From JBBDIP01 sp050260675 (lineage in GTDB: Bacteria; Bacillota; Sulfobacillia; Fermentithermobacillales; Fermentithermobacillaceae): a stretch of 64,000 bases of DNA. The position numbers and the translations under genes were made by a program. Where the stretch lies: assembly GCA_050260675.1 (NCBI GenBank), contig JBLNCN010000010.1:186001-250000 (forward strand), given 5' to 3'. The notes under the pieces are model-generated. The model saw nothing but the letters and a program-made list of their open reading frames with translations. It did no database searches and was not told where the DNA came from. Positions 52,950 through 60,619 of the stretch are shown piece after piece. The stretch's first letter is position 1. Each line of letters begins with the position of its first letter.

Positions 52950-54341
52950 CTATACGAGCTTGGGGTCGTGAGGTCCCGTATCTTCCGGAGCACTTGGGTC
53001 TGCTGGTGGGCTGTCAGTTTTCCCTGGCTGAACCGGCCCCGACTCGGGCTCTACGGGCTTGGGCTCTACCGGCACCGGCTCAGCTGCCTTAGGTTCGGCC
53101 GGCTTGACCTCGTCACCTTGGTACTTCTTCGCCAGTTCTTCCGCCTCGGTATTGCCGAACTTCTCGAGGGGCGCCTTGAGGATCTCCTCGGTCCGGCGCG
53201 CCTCCAGGTTCTTCTGATTCTTTGCGCTCAGCCACCAGGCCAGCAATATGATCGCCAGGAAAACAAGCCCGAGCACGAGCAACACGGGAATCCAGGGTGA
53301 CCGGGTAACGGTCATGATCCGGTCCGCGGCATCTCGGAAAGCCGAGCTGAAGTACTCCTCATCGGTAAGGTTTTTGTAGTAATAGTAGCGATCGAGGTAG
53401 TCAAGCAGGATGTCGCCCGCCTCGGTATCTATTACTGTCTTCGCCTGGGTTCCGCAGACGTACCAGTCCATGTACTTGCCGTCGTACTCAAAGAAGACCA
53501 ATAGCAGGTGAGCTTCATCGGTGAACAACTGGTCATAGAGCCCGTTGGCGAACTCTTCCAGTTCGGCCTGGGACGGGTCATGGGAGCCGTTCACCGTGTC
53601 GGTGATGTACAGGTAGGGCTGTACGCCCGTCTTCTGGTAGAAGTGCTTTAGCCCTGACTGCAGCGTTGTCCGGTTGCCGATCCAGTCCAACATGTCCGTG
53701 TAATAGGCAGTCTCGTTCACAGAGCCTGGCGGGAGGGGCACCCTGGTTACCGTGGACCCGGTGATGCCCGAGCCGATGCTGCCGCCATTGAATGCATATG
53801 CCACTGCAACCAGGAGCGCCGTCACGATCGCCGCGATGAGGAGTACGGTGCCGCACCCCAGTCCAGATCGCTCAACGGCCGGAGACGTGCTTCCGCTAGA
53901 CGGAGTCCGAGACGTGCTTCTGCTAGGCGAGGCCGGAGGGGTATCTCCGCTAGCGGGTCTCGGATTATTCTGCGTCACGATTACCGGGGGCATAATCACG
54001 GTCCGGCGTGTGCCAAACAAGCCGCCGAAAACGCCGCCCGAGTGCCGGTGGCCATGTCCATGACCGCTTCCACCGAACAAGCCGCCACTTGAACGGCTAC
54101 CGCCCCCACCGGAGAGGGTGCCACCTGAGCGACCGCTGCTGCCGCCGCTGAATAATCCGCCCGAGCGGCCGCTTCCGCCGCCGAACAAGCCGCCACCTGA
54201 GCGGCCGCTTCCGCCTCCGAATAGGCCTCCTCCGCCGCTTCTTCCTCCGCCAAAGGAGCCTCCGATGCGGCCGCCGCCGCCGCGGCTTCCGCCGAACGAA
54301 CCTCCGCCGCTTCTTCCCCCGGAACCGCCGCTTCTTCCCAC
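52950..54341 (-). CDS. TPM-domain membrane protein with glycine-serine-rich N-terminus
   Basis: The 463-residue protein starts at GTG 54341. Residues 1-100 are low-complexity repeats of GGGSGRSGG and GGLFGG type, with a HGHGHRHS stretch near 95. A membrane helix lies at about 165-188 (VLLIAAIVTALLVAVAYAF), then an extracytoplasmic TPM-like domain (about 205-330: DWIGNRTTLQSGLKHFYQKT, LLLVFFEYDGKYMDWYVCGT). A second helix is near 350-370, then a Pro/Glu/Lys-rich cytoplasmic tail ending in VKPAEPKAAEPVPVEPKP. Co-transcription with pspA suggests a membrane-integrity role. The Gly-rich part is oddly cytoplasmic if the N-terminus is inside. Confidence 0.85.
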   Translation of the reverse strand: MGRSGGSGGRSGGGSFGGSRGGGGRIGGSFGGGRSGGGGLFGGGSGRSGGGLFGGGSGRSGGLFSGGSSGRSGGTLSGGGGSRSSGGLFGGSGHGHGHRHSGGVFGGLFGTRRTVIMPPVIVTQNNPRPASGDTPPASPSRSTSRTPSSGSTSPAVERSGLGCGTVLLIAAIVTALLVAVAYAFNGGSIGSGITGSTVTRVPLPPGSVNETAYYTDMLDWIGNRTTLQSGLKHFYQKTGVQPYLYITDTVNGSHDPSQAELEEFANGLYDQLFTDEAHLLLVFFEYDGKYMDWYVCGTQAKTVIDTEAGDILLDYLDRYYYYKNLTDEEYFSSAFRDAADRIMTVTRSPWIPVLLVLGLVFLAIILLAWWLSAKNQKNLEARRTEEILKAPLEKFGNTEAEELAKKYQGDEVKPAEPKAAEPVPVEPKPVEPESGPVQPGKTDSPPADPSAPEDTGPHDPKLV

Positions 54342-54603
54342 TGTTCTCTTCCTCTATTCGCGACTTCGTTATTGCCCCAGTGCCTGCTTGTGCTGCGCAT
54401 TTCGAGTCTATCGCTCCCCGCATCAGATTGGCAACGAGCAGGTCAATATGCTTGTGTTAGCAGGCGCCGGACTCAAGTCACAGTCTATGACTACGTGCGT
54501 GAGTTGCAGATGTATCATCCACTTCGCACATATCAACTTAGAGGAAGTCAGACCCTCACAGGAGAACCCTGCTGATGAATCCTCATTAGGGAGAGATGCT
54601 CCT

Positions 54604-55320
54604 GTGGAACCGATCATGGCGGCAAAGGCTCTGGTGGAGGAGCGGTACCCGGAATGCCTGGCAGCGTTCGTCGGCGGAAGTGTGATCGCCGGCACGGGGA
54701 CCTCCACATCGGACCTGGATTTGGTGATCATCACTACCCGCGAAGACGCGCCGTTTCGGGAGTCTCTCCGCTATGAGGGGTGGCCCGTCGAGCTCTTCGT
54801 GCATACCACCGAATCATACAAGTGGTACTTCGCGAGCGATGCCCAAAGGAGCACCTGCATATTGGCTCGAATGTGTCTCGAGGGCGTCGTCCTGAGAGAT
54901 GTGAACGGTGTAGCTGAAAAGGTCCGCGAGGACGCCAGGAGACTCATCGAGGCCGGACCGGAACCCCTCAGCAAGGCTGACCTGGACTTCAGACGGTACA
55001 TGCTGACCGATCTCCTGGATGACTTTGTCGGTTCCACAAGGCCGGAAGAGACGGTCTTTATCGCCTCAGGTCTCGTGAATTCGTCGATTGAGTTGCTGCT
55101 TGCGGTCAACCGGAAGTGGCAGGGCAGGAACAAATGGGCGGCGAGAGCCCTCGATGCGCTCGACCCGGCGTTAACGCGAGAGGCGGTCTTGGCCCTTCAG
55201 GAATTCCACGTGAATAAGTCGAGAGAAGGTCTGGTCAGGTTTGCCACAAAAGCGCTCGACGCAGCCGGAGGACGGCTGTTCGAAGGATACTGCTCGGCTG
55301 GCAGGCGGTCAGGCTCGTAG
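54604..55320 (+). CDS. Nucleotidyltransferase-domain protein
   Basis: I place the start at GTG 54604 behind GGGAGAG (238 residues), because the frame upstream belongs to the opposite-strand Gly-rich gene. The nucleotidyltransferase core AFVGGSVIAGTGTSTSDLDL (GS-x-DxD) is at about 20-40, then VELFVHTTESYKWYF. The rest is helical (FRRYMLTDLLDDFVGSTRPE, NKWAARALDALDP). Similar proteins are annotated as aminoglycoside or minimal nucleotidyltransferases; no substrate can be read. It is 42 bases upstream of pruA but differs in role, so co-regulation is uncertain. Confidence 0.8.
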   Translation: MEPIMAAKALVEERYPECLAAFVGGSVIAGTGTSTSDLDLVIITTREDAPFRESLRYEGWPVELFVHTTESYKWYFASDAQRSTCILARMCLEGVVLRDVNGVAEKVREDARRLIEAGPEPLSKADLDFRRYMLTDLLDDFVGSTRPEETVFIASGLVNSSIELLLAVNRKWQGRNKWAARALDALDPALTREAVLALQEFHVNKSREGLVRFATKALDAAGGRLFEGYCSAGRRSGS

Positions 55321-55362
55321 GTAGTCAGGCTCATAGGCAACTTTGAAAGGAGATGGCTTCAG

Positions 55363-57009
55363 GTGACCTATCCACACGTTCCCGAGAACGCCACTTCAGT
55401 GGTCAGGACGCCCGCAAATGAGCGCGTGCTTACGTACGCACCCGGGACAAAAGAACGGGATGAGGTCAAGGCTGCGCTGCGCGATCTGCGCGCAACGCAG
55501 ATTGAGATTCCTCTGGTGATTGGGGGTCGTGAAGTCCGGACGGGAGTCACCGCCGAGTGTGTGATTCCCCACGATCACGGGCACGTGTTGGCGACTTACC
55601 ACATGGCGGGCCCAAAGGAAGCTCAGATGGCTATCGATGCAGCGCTACAGGCCAAGAGGGAGTGGGAGAGTCTCCCTTGGGAACACCGGGCGTCGGTCTT
55701 CCTCAAGGCTGCTGAGCTATTGGCCGGCCCGTGGCGCGCCAGGATAAACGCGGCGACCATGTTGGGCCTCAGCAAGACGGTCTTCCAGGCCGAGATAGAT
55801 GCGGTCTGCGAACTTGCCGACTTCTTCCGGTTCAACGCGTACAGCCTCATGGAAATCTATGCTGAGCAGCCGGAATCGACTGTCGACGCGTGGAACAGGG
55901 CTGACTGGCGGCCCTTGGAAGGGTTCGTCTTTGCCGTTACCCCGTTCAACTTCACGTCGATCGCGGGCAACCTGCCCAGCGCGCCGGCGCTTGCAGGGAA
56001 CACAGTGGTCTGGAAACCCGCGTCATCCGCCGTCTATCCCGCGTACAACGTCATGCAACTGCTTCAGGCTGCGGGCCTGCCTGATGGCGTCATCAACTTC
56101 GTCCCTGGATCGGGCAAGGAGGTCGGCGATACGGTGATGTCCAGCGCGTGGCTGGCAGGTATCCACTTCACCGGCTCCACGGACGTATTCCGTTCCATGT
56201 GGCGTACCGTTGGCGCCCACATTGCCCACTTCCGGACCTATCCCAGGCTTGTCGGCGAGACCGGCGGCAAGGACTTCGTGGTTGCTCACCCGTCGGCTGA
56301 CCCGCAGGCTCTCAGCACCGCGCTCACGCGAGGGGCCTTCGAGTACCAGGGGCAGAAGTGCTCTGCGGCTTCCCGGGCTTACATTCCGAAGAGCCTGTGG
56401 CCTAGGGTTCAGGAGCTGGTGCTTGCCCAGATGTCCGATATCAAGGTCGGAGACGTCATGGATTTCCGGAACTTCATGGGAGCGGTCATCGACCGCGCGG
56501 CATTTGACCGGATCAAGAAGTACATCGACTACGCCAAGTCTTCAGGCCAGGCAAAGGTGTACGGTGGTGAGTGCGACGATTCCGTCGGGTACTTCGTCAA
56601 GCCATGCTTGATTGTGACGGAGGACCCGCACTTCAAGACCATGGAGGAGGAGATCTTTGGGCCGGTCTTGACGGTCTACGCGTACGAGGACAAGGACTAT
56701 GAGGACGTCCTGTCCTTGTGCAATTCGACTTCTCCTTACGGCCTCACCGGGTCCATCTTCTCACGGGACCGTGCGGCGATAGTGGCTGCTTCATCAGCCC
56801 TCCGTAATGCTGCAGGCAACTTCTACATCAACGACAAGCCGACGGGCGCGGTAGTTGGGCAGCAGCCTTTCGGCGGAGCGAGGGCTTCCGGCACCAATGA
56901 CAAAGCCGGATCGAAAATGAACATGTATCGCTGGATGAGCCCGAGGATCATCAAGGAGACGCTGAATCCTCCGCTGGACTACAAGTACCCGTTCATGGCG
57001 CAGGAGTAA
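55363..57009 (+). CDS. pruA: L-glutamate gamma-semialdehyde dehydrogenase (1-pyrroline-5-carboxylate dehydrogenase)
   Basis: This enzyme oxidises glutamate semialdehyde to glutamate in proline and arginine catabolism. GTG 55363 follows AAAGGAG; 548 residues is the length of the eukaryote-like single-domain form. Motifs: AVTPFNFTSIAGNLPSAPAL, NFVPGSGKEVGDTV, HFTGSTDVFRSMWRTVG, ETGGKDFVVAHPSAD (catalytic Glu region), FEYQGQKCSAASRAYIPKSL (catalytic Cys), and KTMEEEIFGPVLTVY. The C-terminus GGARASGTNDKAGSKMNMYR is diagnostic. A terminator follows at 57062. Confidence 0.95.
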   Translation: MTYPHVPENATSVVRTPANERVLTYAPGTKERDEVKAALRDLRATQIEIPLVIGGREVRTGVTAECVIPHDHGHVLATYHMAGPKEAQMAIDAALQAKREWESLPWEHRASVFLKAAELLAGPWRARINAATMLGLSKTVFQAEIDAVCELADFFRFNAYSLMEIYAEQPESTVDAWNRADWRPLEGFVFAVTPFNFTSIAGNLPSAPALAGNTVVWKPASSAVYPAYNVMQLLQAAGLPDGVINFVPGSGKEVGDTVMSSAWLAGIHFTGSTDVFRSMWRTVGAHIAHFRTYPRLVGETGGKDFVVAHPSADPQALSTALTRGAFEYQGQKCSAASRAYIPKSLWPRVQELVLAQMSDIKVGDVMDFRNFMGAVIDRAAFDRIKKYIDYAKSSGQAKVYGGECDDSVGYFVKPCLIVTEDPHFKTMEEEIFGPVLTVYAYEDKDYEDVLSLCNSTSPYGLTGSIFSRDRAAIVAASSALRNAAGNFYINDKPTGAVVGQQPFGGARASGTNDKAGSKMNMYRWMSPRIIKETLNPPLDYKYPFMAQE

Positions 57010-57061
57010 CGGATTTAGACCTCCGCGTAAGAGTCTCCGGATAGGAGCATTCGGTTAAGAG

Positions 57062-57101
57062 CCTCCGGGTCAGAGCACTAAGCCCTGGCCCGGAGGTTTT
57101 T
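57062..57101 (+). terminator. Rho-independent terminator of pruA
   Basis: CCTCCGGG (57062-57069) pairs with CCCGGAGG (57089-57096), followed directly by TTTTT (57097-57101). The loop is 19 bases. Confidence 0.85.
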
Positions 57102-57176
57102 GCGTTTCCCCAGGCAACCCCGGAAGTCCCCACACTATGCACCGGAGTTCTTGTATTGCTAGATCTAGTAGTTGCC

Positions 57177-57190
57177 TATATGGGCATATA
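57177..57190. promoter_or_regulatory. ArsR-type operator of the acr3 operon
   Basis: TATATG-GG-CATATA (57177-57190) is a perfect palindrome 59 bases before acr3. A second TATAC follows at 57195. It shares TATATG/CATATA with the arsR operator at 63207, so ArsR from this window is the likely repressor. Confidence 0.75.
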
Positions 57191-57248
57191 AGCGTATACT
57201 GCCTGTGTGAGTACCACTTTTCGTCTGTTCTGATTTGGGAGTGATATC

Positions 57249-58322
57249 TTGTCCAAGGCCCTTGAAGGAAAAAGGCCCGGGCTCGGGTTCTTCGAGAAGT
57301 ACCTCACCGTCTGGGTTGCAGCCTGCATCGTTGCCGGTGTGCTCATAGGGCTCAAGGCACCGGCGTTTCCGAGATTTCTGGGTCAGTGGGAGTATGCTCA
57401 GGTTTCCATACCCGTTGCTATCCTCATCTGGGCCATGATCTACCCCATGATGGTGCAGATCGACTTCGGCAGCATTGTCAGAGTTGGCAGGCAGCCGCGC
57501 GGCCTGATCATCACCCTTGTTGTGAACTGGGTGATAAAGCCCTTCACGATGCTGGGTTTGTCGGTGTTGTTCCTCAAGATCTTCTTCGCCCAATGGATTT
57601 CTCCTGACCTAATTCAGCAATACATCGCCGGCGCCATCTTCCTTGGCGCGGCTCCGTGCACCGCGATGGTCTTCGTGTGGAGTTATCTGACCGGGGGCAA
57701 TGCAGCCCACACCCTGGTGCAAGTGGCAATTAACGACCTCGTACTGTTGGCGCTGTACGCACCAATCGTCATACTCGAGCTGGGCCTCACGTCTCTGAGG
57801 GTGCCGTACGATACCATCTTCCTATCGGTTGCACTGTATGTCGTCATCCCTCTGGCCTTGGGTTACCTGACCCGCGTCCGGCTGATCAAGGCCCAAGGCG
57901 AGCAGTGGCTCAATGAGCACTTCCTGCCGAGATTAAAGCCCTTTACGATCGTTGGCCTTCTGCTCACGCTGGTAATCCTCTTTTCCTTCCAAGGCGAGAC
58001 CATCGTGAAGAATCCGCTTCACATTTTGCTCATCGCGGTTCCGTTGACCATCCAGACCTACCTGATATTCGCCATCGGTTACGTGTGGTGCAGGTGGTGG
58101 AAGGTTGACAGGACGGTAGCCGCGCCGGCGGCCATAATCGGCGCCAGCAACTTCTTTGAACTTGCAGTGGCGGTCGCCATCTCTCTGTTTGGCCTGGGGT
58201 CGGGGGCGGCGCTGGCGACAGTGGTCGGGGTCCTCGAAGAAGTTCCGATAATGTTAAGCCTGGTGTGGTTCTCGAATCGAACCAAGCAATGGTTCCCCGA
58301 ACCCACAAAGGCACTGAAGTAG
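57249..58322 (+). CDS. acr3: ACR3 family arsenite efflux permease
   Basis: ACR3 exports arsenite. TTG 57249 behind TTGGGAGTG gives 357 residues with ten membrane helices. Family marks are FEKYLTVWVAACIVAGVLIG at the N-terminus, IPVAILIWAMIYPMMVQIDF, and FLGAAPCTAMVFVWSYLTGG with the conserved transport cysteine. TLVQVAINDLVLLALYAPIV and AAIIGASNFFELAVAVAISL follow. It is first in a plus-strand operon of four genes and lies under an ArsR-type operator, while ArsA on the opposite strand could energise it. Confidence 0.96.
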   Translation: MSKALEGKRPGLGFFEKYLTVWVAACIVAGVLIGLKAPAFPRFLGQWEYAQVSIPVAILIWAMIYPMMVQIDFGSIVRVGRQPRGLIITLVVNWVIKPFTMLGLSVLFLKIFFAQWISPDLIQQYIAGAIFLGAAPCTAMVFVWSYLTGGNAAHTLVQVAINDLVLLALYAPIVILELGLTSLRVPYDTIFLSVALYVVIPLALGYLTRVRLIKAQGEQWLNEHFLPRLKPFTIVGLLLTLVILFSFQGETIVKNPLHILLIAVPLTIQTYLIFAIGYVWCRWWKVDRTVAAPAAIIGASNFFELAVAVAISLFGLGSGAALATVVGVLEEVPIMLSLVWFSNRTKQWFPEPTKALK

Positions 58323-58340
58323 CCGGTAAGGAGAGATAGT

Positions 58341-59354
58341 ATGGGAGCGCTACAGGCGGCGTGGGAGTTTCTTCAGAAACAAGTGCTGGGCATGAGTTGG
58401 CTCAACGTCCTGTTTGGGCGGCTACTTTCGTCGATAGGACTCGACTTGGAGACACGGATCGGCGCCAGCGTGCAGTTCTTCCTCTATGACACCACCAAGA
58501 TCCTGGTCCTGCTATCGATCTTGATTTACTTCATCTCGTACATCCAGAGTTTCTTCCCGCCAGAGCGTACCAAGAAGATCCTGGGCCGCTTTCGCGGCAT
58601 ATCAGGGAACATCCTGGGTGCGCTTCTAGGCACCGTGACGCCGTTTTGCAGTTGCTCGTCGATTCCACTTTTCATCGGCTTCACCAGCGCTGGCCTCCCC
58701 CTGGGGGTAACGTTTTCGTTCCTCATCTCATCTCCACTGGTTGATCTCGGCTCTCTCGTCCTTCTGATGACAGTTTTCGGAGCCAAGATCGCCGTTGCTT
58801 ACGTAGTCCTCGGATTGGTGCTGTCGGTTGCGGGCGGCACAGTGATTGAGAAAATGCATATGGAAGAGTACGTGGAGAGTTATGTGCGGAGCGCAGGAAG
58901 TATCGATCTTGAGGCGCCGGAACTCACCCTAAGGGATCGCCTGCAGTACTCTATGGAGCAGGTTCGTGAGATACTGCAGAGAGTGTACAGGTATGTACTG
59001 GTTGGAGTCGGAATCGGCGCCCTCATCCACAATTGGATACCGGCAGGTTGGATAGAGACCGTTCTCGGCGCCAGGAACCCGTTCTCGGTGGTCCTGGCGA
59101 CCGTTGTGGGGATTCCGATGTACGCAGACGTTTTTGGCACCATCCCGATCGCCGAGGCCCTCTACGCCAAGGGGGTCGGCCTCGGGACTATCCTGTCATT
59201 CATGATGGCCGTTTCCGCTCTCTCGCTGCCGTCCATCGTGATGCTTCGGAAGGCGGTTAAGCCAAGGCTCTTAGGCCTGTTCGTCGGCCTGGTGACGCTC
59301 GGCATCATCGTAATTGGTTACGGTTTCAACGCATTCGGCTTCCTATTTGTCTAG
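58341..59354 (+). CDS. Permease of the DUF318/UPF0718 family (ArsP-like)
   Basis: The 337-residue protein starts at ATG 58341 behind AAGGAGAGA. It has about eight helices. The family motif TPFCSCSSIPLFIGFTSAGL at about 95-115 has the paired cysteines that in ArsP and related permeases bind arsenic. A second half-repeat appears in ILQRVYRYVLVGVGIGALIH and MYADVFGTIPIAEALYAKGV. ArsP exports organoarsenicals; the substrate here is inferred from context. It lies between acr3 and a small redox protein, 18 bases after acr3. Confidence 0.9.
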   Translation: MGALQAAWEFLQKQVLGMSWLNVLFGRLLSSIGLDLETRIGASVQFFLYDTTKILVLLSILIYFISYIQSFFPPERTKKILGRFRGISGNILGALLGTVTPFCSCSSIPLFIGFTSAGLPLGVTFSFLISSPLVDLGSLVLLMTVFGAKIAVAYVVLGLVLSVAGGTVIEKMHMEEYVESYVRSAGSIDLEAPELTLRDRLQYSMEQVREILQRVYRYVLVGVGIGALIHNWIPAGWIETVLGARNPFSVVLATVVGIPMYADVFGTIPIAEALYAKGVGLGTILSFMMAVSALSLPSIVMLRKAVKPRLLGLFVGLVTLGIIVIGYGFNAFGFLFV

Positions 59355-59381
59355 AGTCCAGAGAATCGGGAGGGGATTCCT

Positions 59382-59627
59382 GTGAAGATCAAAGTGCTTG
59401 GCGCCTGCTGCAAGAAGAGTCTAGATACCTATGAGGCCACAAAGGCTGCGGTTGCCGCCCTGGGGCTCGACGCCACAGTGGAAAGCGTCGGCGACAACAT
59501 GGAGATTGCCAGATACGGTGTGATGCGGACCCCAGGGATCGTTGTTGACGAGAAGGTAATCTCATACGGGCGTTTCCTCAGCCAGAAAGACGCTGAGGCC
59601 TTGCTCAAGAAGTGCCTCGGGCTCTAG
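59382..59627 (+). CDS. Small redox-active thioredoxin-like protein (MTH895/TM0996 type)
   Basis: The 81-residue protein starts at GTG 59382 behind GGGAGGGG. It has a thioredoxin fold of the archaeal short type: KIKVLGACCKKSLDTYEATK, then YGVMRTPGIVVDEKVISYGR with the cis-proline, and KKCLGL at the end. Most relatives have GxGCxxC; here the motif is GACCKKS, so the resolving cysteine is missing and replaced by adjacent cysteines. It may serve as a thiol carrier for arsenic reduction or binding. Such proteins commonly accompany DUF318 permeases. Confidence 0.88.
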   Translation: MKIKVLGACCKKSLDTYEATKAAVAALGLDATVESVGDNMEIARYGVMRTPGIVVDEKVISYGRFLSQKDAEALLKKCLGL

Positions 59628-59655
59628 AGACTCGTTCAAGAGAGGAGACTCGCCA

Positions 59656-60234
59656 TTGAGAGTCAGAAGAAACCAGGGTGGCGGCTGTTGTTCTTGCGGC
59701 CCGTCTTGCTGCGCAAGTCCGTCGGAGTCTCAGGTTACGAGGAAAGGCGTCGTCATCGATTTCCTGTACCTGGACTTGAGTGTCTGTACGCGATGCCAGG
59801 GAACGGACGACAGTCTTGACGAAGCACTATCCGAAATCGAAAGGGTTCTGAAAGCAACCGGCAAGGAAGTAGTTGTGAACAGGATCAACGTGACCACGGA
59901 AGAACTGGCCGTCAAGCATAGGTTCGTTAGCTCCCCCACAATCCGGGTGAACGGACGGGACATCCAGATGGAAGTTAAGGAAACCCTCTGCGAGTCCTGC
60001 GGCGACCTCTGCGGTGATGAAGTGAACTGTCGCGTATGGGTCTATCAGGGCGAGGAGTATGACGTACCCCCGAAAGCCATGATCATCGAAGCGGTTCTGA
60101 GAGAGGTCTATGGGGGTCAGGACGATAGGCGGCCGGCACAACAGGACTATGTGTTGCCCGAGAACCTGAGACGTTTCTATGCTGCCAAGGCCAAACAGAG
60201 CAATCCGGGCAAGCCTAGGAAGACCTGCTGCTGA
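59656..60234 (+). CDS. DUF2703 cysteine-rich thioredoxin-like protein
   Basis: The 192-residue protein starts at TTG 59656 behind AGAGGAG. It begins with a cysteine-rich segment (GGCCSCGPSCCASP, residues 9-22), then a DUF2703 domain: LYLDLSVCTRCQGTDDSLDE, INVTTEELAVKHRFVSSPTI and a central ETLCESCGDLCGDEVNCRVW. It ends KPRKTCC. The four clusters of cysteines suggest metalloid binding. The family is found in arsenic operons with acr3 and DUF318 permeases; the exact role is unknown. It ends the plus-strand operon. Confidence 0.88.
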   Translation: MRVRRNQGGGCCSCGPSCCASPSESQVTRKGVVIDFLYLDLSVCTRCQGTDDSLDEALSEIERVLKATGKEVVVNRINVTTEELAVKHRFVSSPTIRVNGRDIQMEVKETLCESCGDLCGDEVNCRVWVYQGEEYDVPPKAMIIEAVLREVYGGQDDRRPAQQDYVLPENLRRFYAAKAKQSNPGKPRKTCC

Positions 60235-60297
60235 GGGGGCTGGGCTAGAACCTGCCTCGGCCTTCCAGGAACCCGGCGATGAGATGTTGTGGTTCAC

Positions 60298-60600
60298 CTA
60301 GAGCAGGTCATTAATGTGTTTGGCGATGAGCGGCACCGACACCTTGCCGCCTGACGAAAGCATGTCGCTTCCGACATACACCAGCGGCACCTGGGCACCC
60401 TCACCGACTCTGGCCAGTACCTCAGGGAAGCGGTCCATGTCCGGCGACATCAGATCGTAGTACTCCACAATGACACGGTCACCGAAGCGGACAGCCAGTT
60501 GACCGCTGGCTTGCTTAGCTACGTTGCGCCACGCATCTACTGTACCCTTCGAGCAGGCCATAGGGACTCCGAATATCCGCACAACGATGGGCTCGCTCAC
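60298..60600 (-). CDS. Small thioredoxin-like protein at the end of the arsRDA operon
   Basis: GTG 60600 behind GGGAGGTGAGG gives 100 residues. It opens VRIFGVPMACSKGTVDAWRN, where a single cysteine stands at the usual thioredoxin site, continues VRFGDRVIVEYYDLMSPDMD and has VPLVYVGSDMLSSGGKVSVP. The plan resembles DUF1462/YuzD-type small thioredoxin folds. It follows arsA by 19 bases, so it belongs to the arsR-arsD-arsA operon. Function is inferred only from context. Confidence 0.75.
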   Translation of the reverse strand: MSEPIVVRIFGVPMACSKGTVDAWRNVAKQASGQLAVRFGDRVIVEYYDLMSPDMDRFPEVLARVGEGAQVPLVYVGSDMLSSGGKVSVPLIAKHINDLL

Positions 60601-60619
60601 CAGCCTCACCTCCCGGAAC

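Noticed and set aside
54118..54600. Long proline-rich N-terminal extension of the nucleotidyltransferase frame
   Set aside because: It is the reverse complement of the Gly/Ser-rich coding region of the TPM gene. Composition is a mirror image, and a good start with ribosome site exists at 54604.
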